This document shows positions 33,225-39,318 of a stretch of DNA of 39,318 nucleotides, piece after piece; position 1 is the stretch's first letter, and every line of letters starts with the position of its first letter. Source of the DNA: Opitutus sp. GAS368 (GTDB taxonomy: Bacteria > Verrucomicrobiota > Verrucomicrobiia > Opitutales > Opitutaceae); assembly GCA_945868215.1 (NCBI GenBank), contig CAMBLN010000005.1:1-39318 (forward strand), in the 5' to 3' direction. A program made the translations under genes and the position numbers. Below the pieces are notes generated by a model that saw nothing but the letters and a program-made list of their open reading frames with translations, made no database searches and was not told where the DNA came from.

Positions 33225-34739
33225 ATGTCCGCCGCCTACGAGAGACTTGTCGCCCGACTGAAACGCGCCCACATCCTGGGCACCGTTGCCGGCCTGCTGG
33301 GCTGGGACGAGCAGGTGAACCTGCCGCCGGACAGCGCGGACCAGCGTGCCGAGCAGTCCGCGCTGCTGGCGGAACTGCATCACGCGGCGGCCAGTGACCC
33401 GGAAATCGGCCGGCTGCTGGCCGAAGTCGAAAAGGAAGTTTGTCACTTATTAAGTGACAAACTTTCGGAGGATGTTGATGAGAAGGTGGTTTGGCGGGAG
33501 GCGAAGAAGGATTATGAGCGGGTGGTGAAGTTGCCGGCGGAGTTTGTGGCTGAGAAGGCGCGGCTCTCGAGCGCGGCTTATCACGGGTGGGCGGCGGCGA
33601 AGGGGAAGAGTGATTTCGGGGCGTTTGCGCCGTTTTTGGAGAAGCACTTGGAGATGGCGAAACAGGAGGCGGCGTATTTGGGCTGGGGAGACCGGGCCTA
33701 CGACTACGCGATCGATAAACACGATCCGGGCATGACGGCGGCGAAGATCACGGAGCTGTTTGCGGAATTGAAAGCGGGGCTCGTGCCGCTCGTGCGGGCC
33801 ATCGCGGCGTCGCCGGTGCGGGCGCGCACGGATATTTTCAAAGGGTTTCCGGTGGAGGCGCAGCGGGAGTTTTTGCGCGAGGTGACGGAGCGGTTGGGTT
33901 TCAACTATCGGCGCGGGCGGATTGATGTTTCACTTCATCCGTTCTGCGAGGGGTCGGGTGCGGATATCCGCATGACCACGCGGTTCGATGCGGATAATCC
34001 GCTCGATTCGCTGTTTTCGTCGATTCACGAGACCGGGCACGGGTTGTATGAACAGGGGTTGCCGCTGGCGGCACAGGGCACGCCGCTCGGGCAGAACGCG
34101 GGCATGGGCGTGCACGAGTCGCAGAGCCGGCTGTGGGAGAACCAGGTTTCGCGGAGCCGGGCGTTTTGGGCGTTTTTCGAGCCGCGTTTTCGCGAGAAAT
34201 TCCCGGCGCAACTCGCGGCGGTGTCGTCGGAGGAATTGTATCTCGCGGTGAATGAAGTCGCGCCGACGCTGATCCGCGTGGATAGCGACGAGGTGCATTA
34301 CAACCTGCACATCATTCTGCGCTTTGAGATCGAGCGGCGGTTGTTCTCAGGCGAACTCGCGGTGGCGGATCTGCCGGCGGCGTGGAATGCGTTGTCGCAG
34401 GAGTTGCTCGGGCTCACTCCGACGAGCGACAAGGTCGGCGTGTTGCAGGATGTGCACTGGTCGGGCGGGGCGTTCGGATATTTCCCGAGTTACTGTCTGG
34501 GCAACATGATGGCGGCGCAGTTGTGGTTTGCGGTGCGCGCGAAGTATCCGGAGTTGGATACGGATTTTGAAAAGGGGGATTTCGCGCGGTTGCTCGGCTG
34601 GTTGCGGGCGGAGATCCACGAACAAGGGCGGCGGTATGAAATGGGCGAATTGGTGCGGCGGGTGACGGGGGAGGAGCTTACGCCGAAGTATCTGCTGCGG
34701 TATTTGCAGGAACGATATGCGCCGTTGTATTTGAAATAA
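33225..34739 (+). CDS. M32 metallocarboxypeptidase (carboxypeptidase Taq family)
   Basis: The product has 504 residues from ATG 33225 (MSAAYERLVARLKRAHILGT), preferred over the GTG/ATT-rich frame further up. Zinc motif HETGH (268-272) with the family's second box GMGVHESQSRLWEN (294-307) and Asp/Glu-rich surroundings is intact; LLGWDEQVNLPP near the N-terminus is also typical. It removes C-terminal residues from peptides in the cytoplasm. Oddly, residues 71-80 (EVCHLLSDKL) are encoded by a 29-bp perfect palindrome containing two consecutive TTA codons in an otherwise G+C-rich gene. The insertion lies in the loop between helix LLAEVEK and the conserved KKDYERVVKLPAEFV. The tatD-like gene starts 1 base after the stop, so the two are likely co-transcribed. 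Confidence 0.93.
   Translation: MSAAYERLVARLKRAHILGTVAGLLGWDEQVNLPPDSADQRAEQSALLAELHHAAASDPEIGRLLAEVEKEVCHLLSDKLSEDVDEKVVWREAKKDYERVVKLPAEFVAEKARLSSAAYHGWAAAKGKSDFGAFAPFLEKHLEMAKQEAAYLGWGDRAYDYAIDKHDPGMTAAKITELFAELKAGLVPLVRAIAASPVRARTDIFKGFPVEAQREFLREVTERLGFNYRRGRIDVSLHPFCEGSGADIRMTTRFDADNPLDSLFSSIHETGHGLYEQGLPLAAQGTPLGQNAGMGVHESQSRLWENQVSRSRAFWAFFEPRFREKFPAQLAAVSSEELYLAVNEVAPTLIRVDSDEVHYNLHIILRFEIERRLFSGELAVADLPAAWNALSQELLGLTPTSDKVGVLQDVHWSGGAFGYFPSYCLGNMMAAQLWFAVRAKYPELDTDFEKGDFARLLGWLRAEIHEQGRRYEMGELVRRVTGEELTPKYLLRYLQERYAPLYLK
33436..33464. repeat. In-frame palindromic insertion within the M32 peptidase gene
   Basis: A perfect 14-bp inverted repeat around a single T: AAGTTTGTCACTTA (33436-33449), T, TAAGTGACAAACTT (33451-33464). 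It is an A+T-rich island in a G+C-rich gene, keeps the reading frame, and falls where family members vary in length. Confidence 0.9.
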
Positions 34740-34740
34740 C

Positions 34741-35538
34741 ATGACGCTGATCGACACACATACGCATCTGGATGGTTTTGCGCGGGCGGGGACGCTGGAC
34801 GCGGTGCTGGCGCGGGCGAGTGAGGCGGGGGTGACGGAGATGATCTCCATCGGGACGGAGAGCGATGATTGGGCGTTGATCCGCGATCTGGCGGTGGCGC
34901 ATCCGGGAGCGGTGCATTTTTCGGTCGGGCTGCATCCGTGCTGTGTGCGCGAAAACTGGGCCGACGAGGTGGCGCAGATCGAGGCGTTTTGGAGTGGCGA
35001 AAAAAAGCCGGTGGCTCTCGGCGAGTGCGGGTTGGACCGGTTTCATTTGCCGAAGGATGACGCGGTGAAGGCGGAGCAGGTGTTTGCCTGGCAGAAGGCG
35101 GCGTTTGCGGCGCAGTTGGAAATTGCGAAGCGGCTGGGGTGTCCGCTGGTGGTGCATTCGCGCGGGGCGTTTGCGGAGTCGGTGGCGATGATTGATGAGA
35201 GCGGCGTGGATTGGACGCGGGTGGTGTTTCATTGTTTCAGCGAAGGGCCGGCGGAGATGGGCGAGCTGATGAAACGCGGCGCGTATGCGTCGATCACGGG
35301 CGTGCTGACTTACAAGAACGCGGAGAATGTGCGCGAGGCGGCGAAGGTGCAGGGTTTGGCGCGGCTGATGGTGGAGACGGATGCGCCGTATCTGACGCCG
35401 GTGCCGCATCGCGGGAAGCCGAACGAGCCGGCGCTCATGCGGCATACGGCGGAGTATGCGGCGGCGATGTTTGGGGTGACGTTGGACGAGCTGGCTGCGG
35501 CGAGCACGAAGACGGCGCGGTGTTTTTTCGGAATTTAG
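34741..35538 (+). CDS. TatD-family metal-dependent hydrolase (DNase-like)
   Basis: The 265-residue TIM-barrel metal hydrolase shows all TatD signatures: DTHTHLDGF (5-13, two metal-ligand His), SVGLHPCCV (61-69), LGECGLDRFH (bridging Glu), PLVVHSRGA (His), FHCFSEGP (usually HCFSG) and METDAPYLTPVPHRG. Members act as 3'-5' exonucleases and have roles in DNA repair and tRNA quality control; some close homologues are only putative. Length is normal. The start ATG 34741 follows the M32 peptidase stop by one base. A terminator and CACGAAA repeats follow. Confidence 0.93.
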   Translation: MTLIDTHTHLDGFARAGTLDAVLARASEAGVTEMISIGTESDDWALIRDLAVAHPGAVHFSVGLHPCCVRENWADEVAQIEAFWSGEKKPVALGECGLDRFHLPKDDAVKAEQVFAWQKAAFAAQLEIAKRLGCPLVVHSRGAFAESVAMIDESGVDWTRVVFHCFSEGPAEMGELMKRGAYASITGVLTYKNAENVREAAKVQGLARLMVETDAPYLTPVPHRGKPNEPALMRHTAEYAAAMFGVTLDELAAASTKTARCFFGI

Positions 35539-35540
35539 CC

Positions 35541-35566
35541 CACGAAACACACGAAAAGACACGAAA
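35541..35566 (+). repeat. Three direct CACGAAA repeats after tatD-like gene
   Basis: CACGAAA occurs at 35541-35547, 35550-35556 and 35560-35566, separated by 2 and 3 bases, in the 97-bp gap between convergent genes. The spacing is near one helical turn. Confidence 0.5.
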
Positions 35567-35577
35567 GTCGGAAAATG

Positions 35578-35609
35578 AAAAAGGCGACCCAGACGGATCG
35601 CCTTTTCTT
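35578..35609. terminator. Bidirectional intrinsic terminator between tatD-like gene and HPr gene
   Basis: Stem AAAAGGCGA (35579-35587) pairs with TCGCCTTTT (35598-35606), extended by CC/GG with one bulge. It ends in T and A runs usable on either strand between two convergent genes. Confidence 0.75.
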
Positions 35610-35635
35610 ATACTTGTGTCTTCGCGGGTAACGAC

Positions 35636-35932
35636 TCAGGCCTCGTCGAATTTGCGGGTGAAGAGTTGTTCGAGTTCGACGAGCATCTGGGGGGCGTCTT
35701 CGCCGGTGGCGAGGAACTTGACCTTCGAGCCTTTGCCGGCGGCGAGCATCATGAGGCCCATGATGGATTTGCCGTTCACCTGCTCCTCGTCTTTTTCGAC
35801 GAAGACGTCGGCTTTGAATTTGTTGGTGATGCGCACGATCATCGCGGCAGGGCGCGCGTGGATGCCCATCTTGTTTTGAACGACCAGCTCTTTCACATGC
35901 TGGCCGGTCGCGGTCGTGTCGTTCTTTTCCAT
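35636..35932 (-). CDS. ptsH: HPr family phosphocarrier protein
   Basis: The 98-residue protein has the HPr fold. Active-site GIHARPAAM carries His25 (the equivalent of His15), and NGKSIMGLMML carries Ser56 (the equivalent of regulatory Ser46, the HPrK/P target). The C-terminal helix is LVELEQLFTRKFDEA. It is slightly longer than classic HPr (85-90) because of a 12-residue N-terminal extension (MEKNDTTATGQH). No EI, EII or HPrK gene lies in the window. A role in a regulatory phosphorelay rather than sugar uptake is possible but unproven. It is divergent from kdsB across 77 bases that hold three GCGGAC half-sites. The start is ATG 35932. Confidence 0.93.
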   Translation of the reverse strand: MEKNDTTATGQHVKELVVQNKMGIHARPAAMIVRITNKFKADVFVEKDEEQVNGKSIMGLMMLAAGKGSKVKFLATGEDAPQMLVELEQLFTRKFDEA

Positions 35933-36009
35933 TTCGTTTAGCGGACAAACGTCCGCTTTGAGCGGACGGCTTGCAACCCAAAAACCTGCTGCGCAGATTT
36001 TGCGGCAAC
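35933..36009. promoter_or_regulatory. Divergent HPr / kdsB region with repeated GCGGAC sites
   Basis: In this 77-bp gap, AGCGGAC (35940-35946) and its inverse GTCCGCT (35951-35957) form a palindrome with a 4-base centre, and a third GCGGAC copy lies at 35962-35967. The palindrome starts eight bases before the HPr start codon on the minus strand, so it would also form a hairpin in the HPr leader. Confidence 0.4.
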
Positions 36010-36825
36010 ATGTCCACGACCGCGATCATCGTCCCGTGCCGCCTCGAATCGACGCGCTTTCCGCGCAAATTGCTGCATGTCATCAAAGGAAAACCGCTGG
36101 TGTTGTGGGTGGCGGAGCGGATCAAGGCGGAGGCGCCGGAGTTTCCGCTTTACTTTGCGGTGGATGACGAGCTGCTCGCGGCGCCGCTGAGGGCGGCGGG
36201 GTTCGCGGCGATCCTGACGGGGGTGCAGCACCAGAGCGGGACGGACCGGATCGCGGAGGCGAACCGGACGGTGAAGGCGGAGTGCGTGATCAATGTGCAG
36301 GCGGACGAGCCGCTGGTGACGCGGGCGCAGATTTTGACGCTGGCGGAGTTGATTGCCGGCACGGCGGCGATGGCGACGCTGGGCACGCCCTTCACGACGG
36401 CGGCGGATTTCAACAATCCGAACCAGGTGAAAGTGGTGTTCGCGGCGGGAGGCGGGAGGGCGTTGTATTTTTCGCGGGCGGCGGTGCCGTTTGCGCGGGA
36501 CCGGGCGGGGCAGGTGGACGATGCGTGGGTGCGGGCGAACCCGTGTTTCAAGCACCTCGGGCTTTACGCCTACAAAGCGGAGTTGATCGAGCGATTCGCG
36601 AAGCTGCCGCCGGGGCGTTACGAGCAGATCGAGAAGCTGGAGCAGTTGCGGGTGATCGAGAACGGTTACGAGATCCTGTGCGGGGTGACGAATGATCCGA
36701 CCATCGGCGTGGACACGCCGGAGGACGCGGTGAAATTCGAGGAATGGCTGGGTGAGGGGGGCGGCCGGCGGTTTGCGGCTTTCCACGCGGGGGCGGGAGG
36801 GATAGGACGGAGAGTTCCCCAATGA
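36010..36825 (+). CDS. kdsB: 3-deoxy-manno-octulosonate cytidylyltransferase (CMP-KDO synthetase)
   Basis: The product has 271 residues from ATG 36010 ([20 protein letters not shown]). It activates KDO with CTP for lipopolysaccharide core synthesis, so the cell has an LPS-type outer membrane. Nucleotide-binding motif [14 protein letters not shown] (9-22), [10 protein letters not shown] (the usual QGDEP reads QADEP here), [10 protein letters not shown] and the C-terminal [12 protein letters not shown] are present. A Gly/Arg-rich tail of about 20 residues ([19 protein letters not shown]) extends past the usual end. The stop overlaps the start of the sensor kinase gene (ATGA, 36822-36825), implying coupled translation. 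Confidence 0.93.
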   Translation: MSTTAIIVPCRLESTRFPRKLLHVIKGKPLVLWVAERIKAEAPEFPLYFAVDDELLAAPLRAAGFAAILTGVQHQSGTDRIAEANRTVKAECVINVQADEPLVTRAQILTLAELIAGTAAMATLGTPFTTAADFNNPNQVKVVFAAGGGRALYFSRAAVPFARDRAGQVDDAWVRANPCFKHLGLYAYKAELIERFAKLPPGRYEQIEKLEQLRVIENGYEILCGVTNDPTIGVDTPEDAVKFEEWLGEGGGRRFAAFHAGAGGIGRRVPQ

Positions 36826-39101
36826 ATTTTTGCCATTCCAGTGTCGGCGCAGACCGGACAGGACCGCGTTGGTTGCGCGCGGTTGCGGTGATGGCTGCCG
36901 CGGGACCCGGGCTGGCGGCGCGGGCGGCGGCGGCATCCGGGCCGGGGCAGGGCGCGGCGGGATTCGAGTGGGCGGGGGTCGCGGCGGGATTGCTGGCGGC
37001 GGGGCTGGCGACGGCCTGGTGGCGCGAGCGACGGGCGAGGCGACGGGCCGAGGAAAAGCTGGATTCGGCGAACGACCGGCTGAGGGTGTTGTTCGATGAA
37101 TCGCCGTTGAGCGTGTATTTGTTTGATCCGAACGACCGCCTGATTCCCTGCCGTATCGTCGAGTGCAACCGTTACGCGTGCGATCTCCATGGGTGGACGC
37201 GCGAGGAGATGGTCGGGCGGAGCCTGCAGATGCTGACGCCTGTGGAGCTGAACTGCGAAGGGGCGCGGAATTTTCTGGAGCAGTTGCGCGCGGGACCCTG
37301 CCGGGGGGAGACTCCGCATCTGCGGAAGGACGGGTCTGTATTCTGGATTGAATACGTGGCGCGCAGGGTGGTGATCGACGGGCGCGAGTATATGATCGGG
37401 GTGGATCGCGATCTTTCGGCTGAAAAGGCGCGGCAGGCCAGCGAGGAAAAGCTGCGGCGGACGGTGGAGCTCAACCAACTGGTGTTGCGCGCCTCGAAGG
37501 ACGGCATCTGGGACTGGGCGGTGAGGGATGGCGGTTCCGTTTACAACGACGCCTGCCGCGAGATGCTCGGGTATACGGCGGAGGAGCTGCCGGACAACGA
37601 CCCGAAGTGGACGGCGTTGATCCACCCGAAGGATTTGATGAACAACGCGGAGTTGCTGCGCCGGCATTGGGAGGAGGGGGTGCCGTATGTGTTTCAATAC
37701 CGGGCGCGGCACAAGGACGGCAACTGGCGGTGGATCATCAGCCGGGGGATCACGCTTTTCGACACGGACGGGCGGCCGGTGCGCATGGTGGGCTGCCGGA
37801 CGGACATCACGGAGCTGAAGCGCATGGACGCAGAGCTGTTGCACAGCCGGAAACTGCGGGCGGTGGGCGAGATGGTGGGCGGGATCGCTCATGAGTTTAA
37901 CAACCTGCTCACGCCGATGCTGCTGCATGCGGAGCTGCTCGGGATGGAAAACGAGGGGAATGCGAAGGTGGCGGCGCATGTGGGCCCGATCCGCACGGGG
38001 ATCGACCGGGCGCGGGAGCTGACGCAGCGGATACTGACCTTCGGGCGGTGGTCGGTGGAGGCCTGCGAGATCCTGGATCTGGGCGAGGTGGTGCGGGACA
38101 ACCTTAAGTTCCTCGCGCAGACGATAGACCGGCGTATTCAAATCACGGTTACGCCTTCGTCGGGGGAGGATGTGGTGAGGGCGAACCGGTCGGATCTGAA
38201 CCAGCTGGTGATGAATCTGCTGTTGAACGCGCGGGACACCCTGATGGACAAGGCGGGGAAGAAGCCGCCGGAGGAGTGGACGCCGCGGATCGATATTTTG
38301 CTGGAGCCGGTGACACGGGAGTCGGGTTCGCGCGAGGCGACGGACCGCCATACGCCGCGGCGTTGGCACCGGTTGACGGTGAGGGACAACGGTCTGGGGA
38401 TGAGTGAAATGGTGCGCGAGCGCGTGTTTGAGCCGTTTTTCACGACGAAGACGGTGGGCAAAGGGACGGGGCTCGGCCTGGCCACGGCGTGGCACATCAG
38501 CACGGCGCTGGGCGGGTGGATAGAAATCGAGTCGGAGGAAGGCGAGGGGACGGCGTTCCATGTGTTTTTGCCGGCGGCGGCGCAGGCGGCGATGCAGGCG
38601 GAGGACGCGGGCGAGGCAGGCACGGGCGTGGCAGGCGTGGGCGTGGCAAGTGTGGAGCGGGTGCCGGAGACGGTGCCGGCGGCGTCGCGCGAGACGGTGG
38701 TGCGCCGGCGGGTGTTGCTGGTGGAGGACAGCGAGTTCGTGGCGTTTGCGACGCAGGAGTTGATCCGGTCGTTCGGGCACGAGGTGGAGTTGTGCGCGGA
38801 CGGGCTGGCGGCGTGGAAGGCGGTTGCGGAGAAGCCGCGGGGTTATTTTGACGTGGTGTTCACGGACCTGAATCTGCCGGGGATCTCCGGGGTGGAGCTG
38901 GTGAGGCGGTTGCGGGCGGCGCGTTATGCGGGACGGGTGGTGGTTTACAGCGGTTATTTTTCGGCGGAGAACCAGGCGGAACTGGAAGGGATGGCGGTGG
39001 ACCACCTGCTGGGGAAGCCCTTCGGAAGGGCGCAGATGGTGCCGATTTTCGGTGGCGCGGCGGAGGCGGCCGGCGGGGCGGACGGAGCCGGGATCAGTTG
39101 A
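36822..39101 (+). CDS. Hybrid sensor histidine kinase with two PAS domains and C-terminal receiver
   Basis: The 759-residue protein has an N-terminal hydrophobic, Ala/Gly-rich segment with one or two possible membrane helices (about 18-35 and 49-66). PAS 1 covers about 85-200 ([16 protein letters not shown]) and PAS 2 with PAC about 215-335 ([24 protein letters not shown]). A coiled coil leads to the H-box [14 protein letters not shown] with His357. The HATPase domain has the N-box ([13 protein letters not shown]), G1 (VRDNGLGM), the F-box (VFEPFFTTK) and G2 (GKGTGLGLA). A low-complexity Ala/Gly/Val linker (about 588-612) precedes a receiver (630-735): Glu635/Asp636, phospho-acceptor Asp682 in FTDLNLPG, Ser710 and Lys732 (GKPF). 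Overlap with kdsB suggests an envelope-related signal, which is inference. It ends 8 bases inside the oppositely oriented next gene. Confidence 0.93.
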   Translation: MNFCHSSVGADRTGPRWLRAVAVMAAAGPGLAARAAAASGPGQGAAGFEWAGVAAGLLAAGLATAWWRERRARRRAEEKLDSANDRLRVLFDESPLSVYLFDPNDRLIPCRIVECNRYACDLHGWTREEMVGRSLQMLTPVELNCEGARNFLEQLRAGPCRGETPHLRKDGSVFWIEYVARRVVIDGREYMIGVDRDLSAEKARQASEEKLRRTVELNQLVLRASKDGIWDWAVRDGGSVYNDACREMLGYTAEELPDNDPKWTALIHPKDLMNNAELLRRHWEEGVPYVFQYRARHKDGNWRWIISRGITLFDTDGRPVRMVGCRTDITELKRMDAELLHSRKLRAVGEMVGGIAHEFNNLLTPMLLHAELLGMENEGNAKVAAHVGPIRTGIDRARELTQRILTFGRWSVEACEILDLGEVVRDNLKFLAQTIDRRIQITVTPSSGEDVVRANRSDLNQLVMNLLLNARDTLMDKAGKKPPEEWTPRIDILLEPVTRESGSREATDRHTPRRWHRLTVRDNGLGMSEMVRERVFEPFFTTKTVGKGTGLGLATAWHISTALGGWIEIESEEGEGTAFHVFLPAAAQAAMQAEDAGEAGTGVAGVGVASVERVPETVPAASRETVVRRRVLLVEDSEFVAFATQELIRSFGHEVELCADGLAAWKAVAEKPRGYFDVVFTDLNLPGISGVELVRRLRAARYAGRVVVYSGYFSAENQAELEGMAVDHLLGKPFGRAQMVPIFGGAAEAAGGADGAGIS

Positions 39102-39318
39102 CCGGGGTGGAGGTGATTGCGGTGATCCACAGGATCTCGCAGGCGCCGCCGCGGGTGTCGGTGCGGCTGAGGGACGAACGCCAGCGGCGGTTCTTGGGGC
39201 CGGCGACCTCGACGAGGAATCCCTCGAGGGTGACGATATCGTGGCGGCGGACGGCGAGGAGCTGTTTGCGAATGGCGGGGGAGGACGGCAGGCAGTGGGT
39301 GTTGGCGGAGTGGGCGTT
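39094..39318 (-). CDS. Small conserved protein, partial (5' end outside window)
   Basis: Seventy-four codons are open from the window edge on the minus strand to a TGA at 39096-39094. Visible sequence: HSANTHCLPSSPAIRKQLLA, then RRHDIVTLEGFLVEVAGPKN, RRWRSSLSRTDTRGGACEIL and [12 protein letters not shown] recognise the pattern of small proteins with an N-x-H-x-x-P opening and a final RWRSSLSRxDTxxGACE box, which carry an OB-like fold and have no named function that I know of. The stop overlaps the sensor kinase stop tail to tail by 8 bp. The N-terminus, and any membrane segment, lies outside. Confidence 0.75.
   Translation of the reverse strand, partial: NAHSANTHCLPSSPAIRKQLLAVRRHDIVTLEGFLVEVAGPKNRRWRSSLSRTDTRGGACEILWITAITSTPVN

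Noticed and set aside
38588-38660. Short GC-rich repeats (GGCGTGG, GGCAGG units) near the end of the kinase gene
   Set aside because: They encode the low-complexity Ala/Gly/Val linker between kinase and receiver; no sign of a CRISPR or minisatellite outside the frame.
36666-39005. Minus-strand open frame of 779 codons opposite the sensor kinase
   Set aside because: Arg/Pro/His-rich shadow of the kinase gene without recognisable motifs.

Overview
The window looks like chromosomal DNA of a G+C-rich, Gram-negative bacterium. A KDO cytidylyltransferase, a type II secretion secretin and a Wza-like export protein all imply an outer membrane. My best guess is Verrucomicrobiota, near the Opitutaceae. 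The grounds are the very large secreted PA14/PKD/cytochrome protein, the mix of conserved genes and the G+C-rich intergenic hairpins. This is inference from recognition, not a database result. There is no phage, plasmid, CRISPR array or insertion sequence. Nearly all isolated start codons lack a recognisable Shine-Dalgarno sequence.

Positions 1-4.8 kb hold an exopolysaccharide locus of visibly lower G+C: a divergent membrane-anchored protein cut by the window edge, an outer-membrane beta-barrel, a short Wza-like export protein and a Wzc-like tyrosine autokinase. Positions 4.8-6.3 kb hold housekeeping genes: threonylcarbamoyl-AMP synthase, ribosomal protein bS18 and tRNA-Arg(CCT).

Positions 6.3-16.5 kb carry a type II secretion system in two convergent operons. 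The pseudopilin and platform genes gspG-H-I-J-K-L-M are on the plus strand, coupled mostly by 4-base ATGA overlaps. The secretin, ATPase and inner-membrane genes gspD-E-F are on the minus strand. No gspC or prepilin peptidase is present. A cluster of 7-bp repeats lies between gspE and gspF.

Positions 16.7-24.4 kb hold chorismate synthase, a CobW-like protein with a damaged P-loop, KDPG aldolase, an acetyl-xylan-esterase-like hydrolase, a 1195-residue secreted quinoprotein-like/cytochrome fusion, and tRNA-Leu(CAG). Positions 24.4-29.8 kb hold a LysR-type DNA-binding domain without effector domain, an HrpA helicase, a REP doublet and an ABC ATPase. Positions 29.9-39.3 kb hold a secreted endonuclease/exonuclease/phosphatase-fold protein, an ArsC/Spx-like thioredoxin-fold protein, a small unknown protein, a secreted DUF4097-like protein, an M32 carboxypeptidase carrying a palindromic insertion, a TatD-type hydrolase, HPr, KdsB overlapping a hybrid sensor kinase, and a second gene cut by the window edge.

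The most unusual signals are the perfect palindrome inside the M32 peptidase reading frame, the REP doublet and other GTAG-headed hairpins, the heptamer array, the quinoprotein-cytochrome fusion, the CobW-like protein lacking its P-loop lysine, and the tyrosine-rich segments at both ends of the autokinase.
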